The notes beneath the pieces are model-generated. The model saw only the letters and a program-made list of their open reading frames with translations. It was not told where the DNA came from and searched no databases. A program made the position numbers and the translations under genes. From contig NZ_CP059492.1 in NCBI RefSeq assembly GCF_014041995.1, positions 310,001 to 374,000 of the forward strand: DNA of 64,000 nt. Reading direction: 5' to 3'. Positions within the stretch are counted from its first letter, which is position 1. The number at the start of each line of letters is the position of its first letter. This DNA is from Changpingibacter yushuensis (GTDB lineage: Bacteria > Actinomycetota > Actinomycetes > Actinomycetales > Actinomycetaceae). Of the stretch, positions 44,695-53,520 are shown one piece after another.

Positions 44695-46642
44695 CGACGA
44701 AGCGCGCCTCCAGCGCGACGCGGTTTTCGGTGTCGGAAGAGTTGTCTCGGTTGAAGGCCGGCGCGTTCGGATCGCAGTTGACAAGCTCAAGAACAGCTCT
44801 CACCTACTCTACAAGGGCAACATCGTCCGCAATGTCGCCGTAGGCAGTTACGTCAAGATTGCCAAGGGCTTCAATGAACTGGTAGCGGTAGTTGACGGTG
44901 AGCGCGTCGAGGAAGATCGCGGCGCCTCAAAGGACTACCGCCGCCCCACAGACGCGCTACGCCGCGCTCTCGACGTCAGCTTGATTGGCTATTTAGAGAA
45001 CGGCGAGTTCCGCCGAGGCGTCCGCGAAATGCCATTGCTGGACAACGAGTGCTTCATTCTCAGCGAGAAGGAATTCGAGGCGATCCACACTTTTGTGCAC
45101 GATGGTGAGGAAGCCCTTCCGCTTGGTACACTTGCGATGGAACCAACCCAACCCGTCAACATCGGCGTCAATGGTATTTTCGCAAGCCATGTCGGGATCT
45201 TCGGCAACACCGGGAGCGGCAAGTCCTATACGCTCGCGAAGCTCTACCACGAGCTGTTTGCACAGTTTGGCGGCGAGCCAGGGTTCGCCCAGCGATCCCA
45301 GTTCGTTCTCATCGACTTCAATGGTGAATATGTCAACAACCGGGACGATGTGCCGTCGTCCTCGGTCATCGCGAAGCGCGACCTGAAGGCGGAGTACAGG
45401 CTCTCCACGCGTCGGACGGACGGAGATCGACTGCCGCTACCGAAGTCAGCAGTGCACGATCCAACATTTTGGAACATTCTCCTCGATGCCACCGAGAAGA
45501 CGCAGGCGCCCTTCGTTAACCGAGTTCTTAAGAGCGAGTACTGGGAAGAACTCATAGACGATGGTGGCGACCTCATGGCGGCCATCACGAATCTGTTCAT
45601 TAGTGCTACGCACAACACGGACCCATCGGTCGACAGGCGGCTACCGATCAATTTCTTGGAGCAGATCGCGACCTGCCTCGGGGGTGCCACGTCCGACGGA
45701 TTCAAGGCGTTGATTGAAGAGGTGAACAACAACCTTGACTTCCGCAGTGGTCAGTCGAATTCGTTCTACTGGAAAGCAACCGCTGAGTATGCCAATGCTG
45801 CCAACCCGGCATGGGATGCAAGTATGCGAACGAAATTTGGTGCCGTTACTCAGGACTTCACCTCCATCACGGACGTCGATCTGGTCCGCTTCAAGCTTGT
45901 TATGCAGTTCTATCGCGACATCATCCACGGGTACGCGAACCGCGAGCATATCGGACCGTTGATCAAACGGCTGGACGAGCGAATCGACAGCATCAAGCGG
46001 CTGATTGTTGTATCGGATGACTTGTTCGTATCGAAGCCTTTGACGGTGGTATCGCTTCGTGATGTCAATTTGGACATGCGGAAGGTGCTTCCGATGATTC
46101 TTTGCAAACACCTATACGAAACGAAGAAGGCGGCGCCTCGCGCGAGTGACGGATACCTCAATCTGATCATCGATGAGGCACACAACATCCTGTCGTTCGA
46201 GTCGGCCCGCGAGAGCGAAGCCTGGCGCGACTACCGGCTCGAAACGTTCGAAGAAATCGTCAAGGAGGGACGAAAGTTCGGCGTGTTCTTGACGATCGCC
46301 AGTCAGCGTCCGCACGACATCTCGCCGACGATCATTTCCCAATTGCACAACTACTTCCTGCATCGCCTAGTGAACGATCTAGACATCCGCGCGGTGGAGA
46401 GAGCCGTCGCGTACCTGGATGGCGTCTCGTTCGAGTCCTTGCCAATTTTGCCGACCGGCGTATGCATCCTCGCTGGGGTGTCGGCCCAAGTCCCCGTCAT
46501 GCTGAAGGTCGGCGAGATGGCACCCGAGTATGAGCCCGATAGCCGCACGATGTCTGTAACAGAGGTCTGGTCAACACCTCGCCCTAATCCCAGAAACAAC
46601 GTAGCTTCTCAACCGGTTGGCGACGAGGAGCCGCCGTTCTAG
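44687..46642 (+). CDS. herA: HerA/DUF87-family ATPase partner of SIR2
   Basis: 651 residues from ATG 44687. N-terminal HAS-barrel-like region (GVGRVVSVEGRRVRIAVDK), FtsK-HerA type P-loop ATPase with Walker A GNTGSGKS (173-180), Walker B LIIDEAHN with D496-E497, and the TIASQRPHDISPTIISQ sensor segment. Such proteins form hexameric DNA motors. Paired with the overlapping SIR2 gene it forms the effector complex. Last gene of the operon that starts at hsdM. Confidence 0.93.
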   Translation: MTDDEARLQRDAVFGVGRVVSVEGRRVRIAVDKLKNSSHLLYKGNIVRNVAVGSYVKIAKGFNELVAVVDGERVEEDRGASKDYRRPTDALRRALDVSLIGYLENGEFRRGVREMPLLDNECFILSEKEFEAIHTFVHDGEEALPLGTLAMEPTQPVNIGVNGIFASHVGIFGNTGSGKSYTLAKLYHELFAQFGGEPGFAQRSQFVLIDFNGEYVNNRDDVPSSSVIAKRDLKAEYRLSTRRTDGDRLPLPKSAVHDPTFWNILLDATEKTQAPFVNRVLKSEYWEELIDDGGDLMAAITNLFISATHNTDPSVDRRLPINFLEQIATCLGGATSDGFKALIEEVNNNLDFRSGQSNSFYWKATAEYANAANPAWDASMRTKFGAVTQDFTSITDVDLVRFKLVMQFYRDIIHGYANREHIGPLIKRLDERIDSIKRLIVVSDDLFVSKPLTVVSLRDVNLDMRKVLPMILCKHLYETKKAAPRASDGYLNLIIDEAHNILSFESARESEAWRDYRLETFEEIVKEGRKFGVFLTIASQRPHDISPTIISQLHNYFLHRLVNDLDIRAVERAVAYLDGVSFESLPILPTGVCILAGVSAQVPVMLKVGEMAPEYEPDSRTMSVTEVWSTPRPNPRNNVASQPVGDEEPPF

Positions 46643-46700
46643 CGATCAACGTTTTGGCATACAGGCGGATCCCGAGCCTCGCCAGCCACCGCAGCGCCTG

Positions 46701-47096
46701 TCACTTCCCCTTCCCACCGCGCGGCGGACGCATCTCGATGCCAGCCGCCATCAGCGCCGTGCGGATGGTTGTTGGAGTCGAGCCGAACTCCTTCGCGACT
46801 GTCGCGAGCGACGCACCCTGGACATACCGGAGCACGGCGCCCTGTACTTGCTCCCGTGTCAGTCCTCGGCTCTCGTTGCGGAGCGGAACGCACCTGCGCT
46901 TGCAGATCTCGCTGACCGTGGCGCGATGGATGTGGAAGCGCTCAGCGATCTCCTTGACCGAGACGCCAGCCTTTTACAGCTCAACAACTTCGAGCTGTTG
47001 CTCGATCGGCAGGTGTAGCTGCGGCTTGCGCCCTCGCCGCCCAGAAACGGCCTGTGACGCCGTTTCCGGCGCCTTGGAGGGCTCTGCCGGCTCTTG
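46701..47096 (-). pseudogene. Recombinase-like HTH remnant with an internal stop
   Basis: The frame with GRRGRKPQLHLPIEQQLEVVEL, then TAA (46974-46976), then KAGVSVKEIAERFHIHRATV and later GASLATVAKEFGSTPTTIRTAL encodes two helix-turn-helix units like the C-terminal part of serine recombinases or resolvases. The stop stands where TAC would give Tyr. Upstream a recombinase catalytic domain is missing. A decayed recombinase is the simplest reading. Confidence 0.65.
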
Positions 47097-47190
47097 ACCA
47101 GGCTGGGGCGGGCAGCCCGCCCTGTAGGCCAACAGAGGCCGCCATTCTTTGTAATGGTTGCTGCCGAGGCCCACCAAACAGGCCGAGTTC

Positions 47191-47230
47191 GAAACTTGCC
47201 CCGCAGAAATGCGGGGCAAGTTTCTTTTTC
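47191..47230 (+). terminator. Strong Rho-independent terminator
   Basis: Perfect 14-bp stem 47191-47204 / 47211-47224 with a 6-nt loop and a T5 tail. It lies downstream of the defence operon and of the HTH remnant. Confidence 0.85.
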
Positions 47231-47314
47231 GGGGGAGGGTTGGGGCCCATAAGCCAAGGTTGGGGGCGTCTCGCCTCGGGGCTCCTGAGCGAGGATGGCG
47301 GCAGGCCATCCTTC

Positions 47315-47728
47315 TTATTTGATGCGGGGCCGCGCTTCGCGAACGATTGCATCGACAACATCTTGGCTCGCCGCCCGCAGCTGCTCGGTCGGGCCGAGAG
47401 CCCTGTCCCACAACCAGGTCCAGCTCGTTGATCTGAATCCGCTGAAGTTGAGAATGCCGGTCTCGATCTGCGTCCGCATTGCGTCGTCATAACCCCGACT
47501 GCTGTACCCGGCTTCATTGCCCCCAGTGATTGCAAGGACGTGCGCCGATAGATGAGCGACCACGGAGAAGCGTGACGTGGATCGCGAGAAAGATCGACGA
47601 CTGGTGAGAACCCGGTCGAACCACCCTTTCAACTGGGCAGGCATCGCCCACCAGTACACGGGAAAGACGATGATCAATGCGTCGGCCTGCAACAACAGGT
47701 CATGTTCTCTTTGCACGTCATCTGGCAC
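47315..47728 (-). pseudogene. NAD(P)H:quinone oxidoreductase (flavodoxin-2 fold), N-terminally truncated
   Basis: 137 codons from GTG 47728. PDDVQREHDLLLQADALIIVFPVYWWAMPAQLKGWFDRVL is the central part of the family (first 30 residues quoted as pattern only: ADALIIVFPVYWW then LKGWFDRV); the usual first ~45 residues with the FMN-binding start are missing and the frame meets TAA just upstream. C-terminal part complete. Confidence 0.75.
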
Positions 47729-47770
47729 AGGGGTGATGCTTCCGTGTAGGAACCCTCGTTAGGTGGAGAG

Positions 47771-47886
47771 GTCGCCCGGGCTGACGACGATCTACACATC
47801 GCACCGATTCCAGGCGCGAAACGAGTCTCTCGCTTGGAGGAGAACGTTGCCGCTGACGCTCTGGTGCTCGACGCCGATCAGCTGGC
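47771..47886 (+). pseudogene. Aldo/keto reductase C-terminal fragment
   Basis: A short frame reads IAPIPGAKRVSRLEENVAAD then ALVLDADQLA, the typical NADPH-binding end of aldo/keto reductases. It breaks off inside the last conserved helix and runs directly into the SDR fragment in another frame, so a deletion joined two genes here. Confidence 0.65.
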
Positions 47887-48648
47887 CGCCCCGCCGTCGC
47901 CGAAGCACTTCGACAGGGACATACGGTCCGGGCGCTCGTCCGCGATCGGGTCAAAGCCGAGCGCCAGCTGCCCACCGAGGCTGAGATCGTCGTCGGGGAT
48001 CTCACGCGCCCGGAAACGCTCGACGACGCCGTCGACGGAATCGGCGCCATCGTCTTCACCCACGGCTCGACGACGCGTGAGGCGGACGTCCGTGAGATCG
48101 ACTACGCAGGCGTCGCGAACATCCTCGCGGCTTTGCGCGGGCGCCGAGCTCGGATCGCGTTGATGACGGCAGTCGGCACCACCCGTCCCGGCGCGGCGTA
48201 CGCGGCTTGGAAGCGCCGCGGCGAGCGGCTCGTCCGTGGCAGCGGCAACGACTACACGATCGTCCGCCCCGGTTGGTTCGACTACAACGACGCTAACCAA
48301 CGCCGCATCGTGATGCGCCAGGGAGATACCGCCCAGTCCGGCAGTCCCGCAGACGGCGTCATCGCGCGCGACGAGATCGCACGGGTCCTGATCGACAGCC
48401 TCAGCGCCGAAGCGGCGAACCGAAAGACTCTCGAGCTCGCTGCTGAGAGAGGCAGTGAGCAAGACGACCTTGCACCGGTCTTTGCGGCGCTCCGTCCCGA
48501 CGATCCCGCGGCGCTGGATGGGGTCCTAGATACGAACACAGTGCCCGTGGAGCAAGAACCCGCGCGGTTCCGTGACGACTTGGCCCGAATCCGACTGACC
48601 GATCACGGGATCGGCCGTGACTACAAGAAAACAGAGGAACCACGATGA
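47884..48648 (+). pseudogene. NAD(P)-binding SDR/NmrA-like gene, N-terminally truncated
   Basis: The frame from 47884 encodes GRPAVAEALRQGHTVRALVRD and continues to TGA 48648 with VVGDLTRPETLDDAVDGIGA and the GNDYTIVRPGWFDYND region of atypical SDRs. The first Rossmann strand and glycine motif are absent, and an in-frame TGA lies before the fragment, so there is no start for a full protein; internal TTG 48133 could at most give 171 residues. Its stop overlaps the start of the alcohol dehydrogenase gene by 4 bases. Confidence 0.7.
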
Positions 48649-49691
48649 AAGCAGTCTTCATGTATGGGGCGGGCGATGTTCGCGTCGAGAACGTCCCTGA
48701 CCCTTCGATCCAGCAGCCAACGGATGCGATCGTCCGTATCACGCGATCCTGCGTATGTGGATCCGACCTTCACCCGTACCACTCGATGCCGGGGAGCCAG
48801 CATGGCAGAGCCATGGGCCACGAACTGATCGGCGTGGTCGAGGAAACAGGCCGCGACGTCACCACGGTCAAGCGCGGTGACTTCGTGATCGCCCCATTCG
48901 CTTATCAGGACAACACCTGCGTGTTCTGCCGCGAGGGCGTGCAAACCTCATGCTTGCACGGGGGCTTCTACGGTGGCCCGGAGACCGGCGGCCTGCAGGC
49001 GGAGCTCGCCCGCATCCCTCAGGCTGACGGTAGCTTGGTCGTGGTCCCCGGCGCGGCGAACGACTTCAGCGAGGAGATGCTCGCCTCCCTACTGACCTTG
49101 TCGGATGTCTACCTCACCGGGTATCACGGCGCGCATATGGGAGGTGTCGAGGCCGGCAAGACCGTCACCGTTATCGGTGACGGAGCAGTGGGCCTGTCCG
49201 CCGTGCTGGCATCCCGACAGCTCGGTGCAGAGCGCATTATCCTGATGGGCCGACACACCTCCCGCACTGACTTGGGAGTCGAGTTCGGTGCCACGGATGT
49301 GGTCGCCGAGCGCAGCCACGAGGGCATCGCGAAGGTTATGGATCTAACTTCAGGTGAAGGCTCGCACGTGGTCATTGAGGCGGTCGGCCACATGCCGGCC
49401 TATGAGCAGGCCTATGGGGTCGTCCGGCCCGGCGGGATCATCTCGCGCGTCGGAGTGCCGCAGTACGAAGAGGCGCCGATCGGTTTCGGCTCGTTGTTTG
49501 GGAAGAACGCCCGCTTGGCCGGTGGGCCCGCGCCGGTACGCGCCTACATGGAGCGCGGGATAGAGCAGGTCCTGGGCGGCGAGATCATCCCCGGCAAGGT
49601 GTTCGACCGCTCGCTTAGCCTCAGCGACGCTCCGGCAGCCTACGCAGCCATGGACCACCGCGAGGCACTGAAGGTCATGCTCACGGTTTAA
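48645..49691 (+). CDS. Zinc-type alcohol dehydrogenase
   Basis: 348 residues, complete. Catalytic zinc site Cys (CVCGSD) and GHE motif (MGHELIGVV); structural-zinc loop with CVFCREGVQTSC; Rossmann motif VIGDGAVGLSAV. Medium-chain dehydrogenase acting on small alcohols or aldehydes; substrate unknown. Overlaps the truncated SDR gene by four bases, suggesting they were an operon. Confidence 0.9.
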   Translation: MKAVFMYGAGDVRVENVPDPSIQQPTDAIVRITRSCVCGSDLHPYHSMPGSQHGRAMGHELIGVVEETGRDVTTVKRGDFVIAPFAYQDNTCVFCREGVQTSCLHGGFYGGPETGGLQAELARIPQADGSLVVVPGAANDFSEEMLASLLTLSDVYLTGYHGAHMGGVEAGKTVTVIGDGAVGLSAVLASRQLGAERIILMGRHTSRTDLGVEFGATDVVAERSHEGIAKVMDLTSGEGSHVVIEAVGHMPAYEQAYGVVRPGGIISRVGVPQYEEAPIGFGSLFGKNARLAGGPAPVRAYMERGIEQVLGGEIIPGKVFDRSLSLSDAPAAYAAMDHREALKVMLTV

Positions 49692-49780
49692 TCATCGATC
49701 GGATCAACCCAGCTTGGCCCGCCACACCTCTGCCGCCCATGACAACACAAGCGCAAGGGCTTCGTGAAGAGACTCGCTCG

Positions 49781-50698
49781 TCAGCTCAGGTCTTGGTCGG
49801 CGAGCCAGTCCGCGGCGATCGTGCTCGCCGGCAGTCCCTCGTTGACGCTACGGGCATTGAGGGCGATCAAGTCCTGGGGACCCATGGCGGCGCTGACCTT
49901 GTTGATGATCGCGGCGGCGTCGTCGTCGACATTGTCACTGGCGAGTGGAACAACGTGGGAGGCGAGGAACAGGCCCTTGGTGTCTTCGAGGGACACGAGG
50001 TTGTTCTCGCCTATCGAGGGGTCTGCGGTGTAGATAATGGCGAGTTGGATGTCGCCGTCGTTGAGGGCCTTGACCGTGAGCGGTCCGCCACTATCTTCGA
50101 TCGGGGTGAACCCGACCTCGATGCCGTAGGTGTTCAAGAGTCCTTTGGGGCCGTTGGGGCGGTTCTCCCCCTCGGAGTTGCCGCCCATGATGAGCGGCAT
50201 AGTGACTTTCGCGAGATCGTCGATCGTGGTGAGACCCCACGTGTCTGCGAATTCTTGGGTGACGGTGTAGGAGTCTTGGTCGGTGGCTGGGGACTGGTCG
50301 AGGACGCGCAGCCCGTCCGGGGTGGCCGCCTGGAGCGCGGTGAAGACGTCGTCGGTCAGGCGGGCGGTGGTGTCGGGCTCCCAGTATTGGAGGAGGTTGC
50401 CGGTGTATTCGGGGAAGAGATCGATGTTTCCGGCTTCGATCTCAGGCAAGTAAACCTCGCGTTGGCCGATACGAAATTGCCGGTCGACAGTGTAGCCAGC
50501 CTGTTCAAGGGCCTGTGCATAGACCTCGGCAATAATCTCGTTGGAGTAATAGTCTTGGGAGCCGATAACGATCGTCTGAGAGGACGTTGTCTGGTTGGTG
50601 TCGGAGGAAAGTGGGTCGCTGCTGCCGCAGCCCGCTAGGGCGAGGGATCCGGCTAGAGCAAGCGCGCCGAGTACGGCGGTCGTGATGCGGTGGGACAT
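49781..50698 (-). CDS. Osmoprotectant ABC importer, substrate-binding lipoprotein
   Basis: 305 residues. Signal peptide with lipobox LALAGC (lipidated Cys24) and an OpuAC/ProX-type binding domain (IVIGSQDYYSNEIIAEVYAQ, FPEYTGNLLQYW). Binds glycine betaine, choline or similar compounds. Last gene of a four-gene operon running from 52884 to here. Confidence 0.92.
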   Translation of the reverse strand: MSHRITTAVLGALALAGSLALAGCGSSDPLSSDTNQTTSSQTIVIGSQDYYSNEIIAEVYAQALEQAGYTVDRQFRIGQREVYLPEIEAGNIDLFPEYTGNLLQYWEPDTTARLTDDVFTALQAATPDGLRVLDQSPATDQDSYTVTQEFADTWGLTTIDDLAKVTMPLIMGGNSEGENRPNGPKGLLNTYGIEVGFTPIEDSGGPLTVKALNDGDIQLAIIYTADPSIGENNLVSLEDTKGLFLASHVVPLASDNVDDDAAAIINKVSAAMGPQDLIALNARSVNEGLPASTIAADWLADQDLS

Positions 50699-50723
50699 GG
50701 CTGGGTTCCTTCTCTTGTGGTGA

Positions 50724-51407
50724 TCAGTGGCGTGGAGTGGACAAACGCGCGGGTTCGGCGATGTGGTTGGTCAGGCGTTGCACCGAGGCGAGAACGAGTT
50801 CTAACAGGAGCGCGAGTGCGATAACCAAGAGTGCTCCGGCGAGCATCTGGGGGTAGTCGCGTGATTTCAGTCCCGCGAACAGGTAGCGGCCCAGCCCGGT
50901 GTCGGATGTGTAGGCGGCCAAAGTCGCTGTCGCCACGACCTGGAGCGTGGCTGCACGTAGCCCGCCGACAATGACTGGTAGCGCAAGAGGTATCTCCACG
51001 GCGGCGATCACCTGAGCGTGGCTCATGCCGATCGCGCGGGCTGCTGCGGGCGTGGCCGGATCTATGGACTGGATGCCGGCGTAAGCGCCGGCTAACAGTG
51101 ACGGTATCGCCAAGACGATCAGGGCGAGGAGCGGCGCCTGCACTCCAATACCGAGTGCTAGGCCGAATAGAGTGAGCAGTCCCAAGGTGGGAATGGCTCG
51201 AGCGGCACCCACTATCGCACCGATCGCGCCAGCCCCGCGGCGGGTGTGCCCGATGAGCACCCCGACGGGAAGCGCGATGAGCGACGAGGCGACGACGGCC
51301 ACTGCGGTAATGGCCAAGTGCTGGCCTATTCGGGTGGGGATGGCGCCTGTGCCGGTCCAGTGCGCGGGGTCGGACAACCACGATAACGTCTCGATAAACA
51401 TGTTCAT
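50724..51407 (-). CDS. Osmoprotectant ABC importer, permease 1
   Basis: 227 residues, about six membrane helices, with the BPD_transp_1 EAA-type loop AARAIGMSHAQVIAAVEIPLALP. Overlaps the next permease gene by 4 bases. Two separate permease genes are typical of OpuC/OsmF-type systems. Confidence 0.92.
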   Translation of the reverse strand: MNMFIETLSWLSDPAHWTGTGAIPTRIGQHLAITAVAVVASSLIALPVGVLIGHTRRGAGAIGAIVGAARAIPTLGLLTLFGLALGIGVQAPLLALIVLAIPSLLAGAYAGIQSIDPATPAAARAIGMSHAQVIAAVEIPLALPVIVGGLRAATLQVVATATLAAYTSDTGLGRYLFAGLKSRDYPQMLAGALLVIALALLLELVLASVQRLTNHIAEPARLSTPRH

Positions 51408-52075
51408 CGTTGTGTCCGTCCATCGGGGACATGATCATTCCAGGTGGTGCGCCTCCACGGGGTGATGGCGCGTCCGATGGCGAGCAGAAGCGCGTCAATG
51501 AGCAGCGCGAGCAGTACCGTGACGATCACGCCGGTGGCAACCTCGGCGGCGATACCACGCTGGAAGCCGTCAGTCAGCAGGGTACCCAGACTGGACACGC
51601 CAATGAGCGCCCCAATGGTAACGAGCCCGATCGTGGAAACCGCCACCACACGTAGCCCGGACAACAGCACGGGCACTGCAAGTGGCAGATCGACTTGCCA
51701 GAACACGGCCCGTGGTGAGTGCCCGATTGCCACCGCAGCATCCCGGATGCGCGCATCAACCGACGTGAAGGCGTCCGCGGCGGTGCGCACCAAGAGGGCG
51801 ACGCCGTACATGGTCAAGGCAATGGTCATCGTTGCGGGCGAGCGAAGCGGGGTGCCAACGATCACCGGGATGACGATGAGCAGCGGCAGCGCCGGAATTG
51901 CGTAGAGCAAGCTTGCTGCCCCTAGCAGTGGTCCGCCGACGGTCGGGCTGCGGTAGGCAAGACGCCCAAGCGGGACCGCGATGAGTGCGCTCAACACGAT
52001 CGCGGGAAGGCTCAGCACGAGGTGGTCGCGCGCGAGCACGACCACCTGAGTCCAGTTCAGGATCAGCCAACTCAC
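51404..52075 (-). CDS. Osmoprotectant ABC importer, permease 2
   Basis: 223 residues with about six membrane helices and the coupling loop RDAAVAIGHSPRAVFWQVDLPLAVP. Partners with the other permease. Start and stop overlap neighbours by 4 bases each. Confidence 0.92.
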   Translation of the reverse strand: MSWLILNWTQVVVLARDHLVLSLPAIVLSALIAVPLGRLAYRSPTVGGPLLGAASLLYAIPALPLLIVIPVIVGTPLRSPATMTIALTMYGVALLVRTAADAFTSVDARIRDAAVAIGHSPRAVFWQVDLPLAVPVLLSGLRVVAVSTIGLVTIGALIGVSSLGTLLTDGFQRGIAAEVATGVIVTVLLALLIDALLLAIGRAITPWRRTTWNDHVPDGRTQR

Positions 52076-52884
52076 GACGTCATCACTCCGACTGGGCGGC
52101 CGTCGCCGTCCACCGCGATGGTTCGGCCGCCCACGGTCTGCGTGTGGAGTGTGCGCTCGGCATGATTGGCACCCACGAAGTCGGCCACGAAGTCGTCTGC
52201 CGGAGCGGCGAGGATCTCTGCTGGAGTGCCGCGCTGTGCCACGACACCGTGGTCGCGGAGTACAACCACTTCGTCGCCGAGCCGGAACGCCTCGTCGACG
52301 TCGTGGGTGACGAACACGATCGTCTTGCCCAGCTCCTTCTGTAGCCGCAATAGTTCGTCCTGCAGCTCACGGCGCACGATCGGGTCTACCGCTCCAAATG
52401 GCTCATCCATCAGCAGGATGTTCGGATCGGGTGCGAGGGCACGCGCGACTCCCACTCGCTGCTGCTGACCTCCGGAAAGCTCACCCGGATACCGGCGGGC
52501 GAGCCCGGCGTCCAATCCGACACGCCCCATCAACTCAGCGGCCTTCTGCCGAGCCGGTGTCCGACTTAGGCCGTTCAACCGCAGCACGGTGGCGACGTTG
52601 TCCAGCACGGTGCGGTGCGGCAGTAAGCCGCCAGCCTGCAGCACATATCCGATTGAGCGTCGCAGCGAGACCGCGTTCCCGGCCTGAACATTCTGGCCGT
52701 CAATCAGAACCCGGCCACGGGTGGGCTCAACCATGCGGTTCACCATCCGCAGCAGCGTCGTCTTGCCCGACCCCGACGACCCCACCAACGCAACTGTGCG
52801 ATGTGACGGCACGGTCAGGGAGAACTCCTCGACGGCCACCGACCCACCGGGGTACGTCTTTGACACGGCCTCAAACTCGATCAC
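52072..52884 (-). CDS. Osmoprotectant ABC importer, ATPase
   Basis: 270 residues from GTG 52884 (AAGGAG upstream). Walker A GSSGSGKT (35-42), signature LSGGQQQR, Walker B ILLMDEPFGAVDP and switch His in FVTHDVDEA. The short C-terminus lacks the CBS pair that senses ionic strength in OpuA/OpuCA. First gene of the operon, divergent from the PadR gene. Confidence 0.93.
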   Translation of the reverse strand: MIEFEAVSKTYPGGSVAVEEFSLTVPSHRTVALVGSSGSGKTTLLRMVNRMVEPTRGRVLIDGQNVQAGNAVSLRRSIGYVLQAGGLLPHRTVLDNVATVLRLNGLSRTPARQKAAELMGRVGLDAGLARRYPGELSGGQQQRVGVARALAPDPNILLMDEPFGAVDPIVRRELQDELLRLQKELGKTIVFVTHDVDEAFRLGDEVVVLRDHGVVAQRGTPAEILAAPADDFVADFVGANHAERTLHTQTVGGRTIAVDGDGRPVGVMTS

Positions 52885-52926
52885 GTCGGCTCCTTCCGTT
52901 CCCTGCACCGAAAATACTACATGCCA

Positions 52927-52953
52927 CGCTATACCTCGAATCGTGGTATAGCG
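52927..52953. promoter_or_regulatory. Palindromic operator between the importer and padR
   Basis: A 9-bp inverted repeat CGCTATACC / GGTATAGCG (52927-52935 / 52945-52953) with a 9-base centre lies in the 93-bp divergent promoter region. A second partial copy GAATCGTGGTGATAG follows the right arm as a direct repeat. Good candidate binding site for the adjacent PadR regulator, controlling both transcripts. Confidence 0.65.
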
Positions 52954-52977
52954 AATCGTGGTGATAGTGTTGGACAC

Positions 52978-53520
52978 ATGATCGAGTTGATGATCTTGGG
53001 CTTTCTCGCCGAAGGCCCGCTGCACGGCTACCAACTACGCCGCAAGATGGAGCAGTTGCACGGCCACGCGCGCACCATCAGCGACGGCACCATCTACCCG
53101 GCAATCAAACGGCTTATTGCCTCCGGGGCCGTGACTCAGAAACTGGAGCCCGGGGCCGGTACAACCACGCGCCGGACCCTCAGCCTCACACCTGCCGGAC
53201 GGCAACGACTCCGCAAACTCATACGCGACGCCGACGGGCACGACATCACCGACGGAAGCCGATTCTTCATTGTGCTTGCCTTCCTGTCGCTGCTTCCGGA
53301 CGAGAAACAGCGGCGCGCTGTGCTCCAGCGCCGCCTCGACTTCCTCGACCAGCCAGCGAGCTTCTTCTACGCAGGAGAAGAGATGCAGCGGATCGCAGAC
53401 ATCACGGACCCTTATCGGCGTGGCATCCTCATCTCCGCCCGCGCCACCCGCACCACCGAGATCGCCTGGCTTCGCGAACAACTCGCTCCACCACCGGCCG
53501 GAAGTGAGGAACACACGTGA
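52978..53520 (+). CDS. PadR-family transcriptional regulator
   Basis: 180 residues from ATG 52978. Winged helix of the PadR type (LMILGFLAEGPLHGYQLRRK ... DGTIYPAIKRLIASGAV), then a C-terminal helical dimerisation part. Autoregulation through the palindrome just upstream is likely. Overlaps the quinone oxidoreductase gene by 4 bases. Confidence 0.93.
   Translation: MIELMILGFLAEGPLHGYQLRRKMEQLHGHARTISDGTIYPAIKRLIASGAVTQKLEPGAGTTTRRTLSLTPAGRQRLRKLIRDADGHDITDGSRFFIVLAFLSLLPDEKQRRAVLQRRLDFLDQPASFFYAGEEMQRIADITDPYRRGILISARATRTTEIAWLREQLAPPPAGSEEHT

Noticed and set aside
43441-46642. Chromosome-segregation or archaeal-type HerA-NurA repair pair
   Set aside because: The partner is a SIR2 NADase and not a NurA nuclease, and the genes are within a restriction operon.
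47054-47431. 125-residue plus-strand frame across the terminator
   Set aside because: It would be translated through a strong Rho-independent terminator, and similarity lies on the minus strand in this segment.
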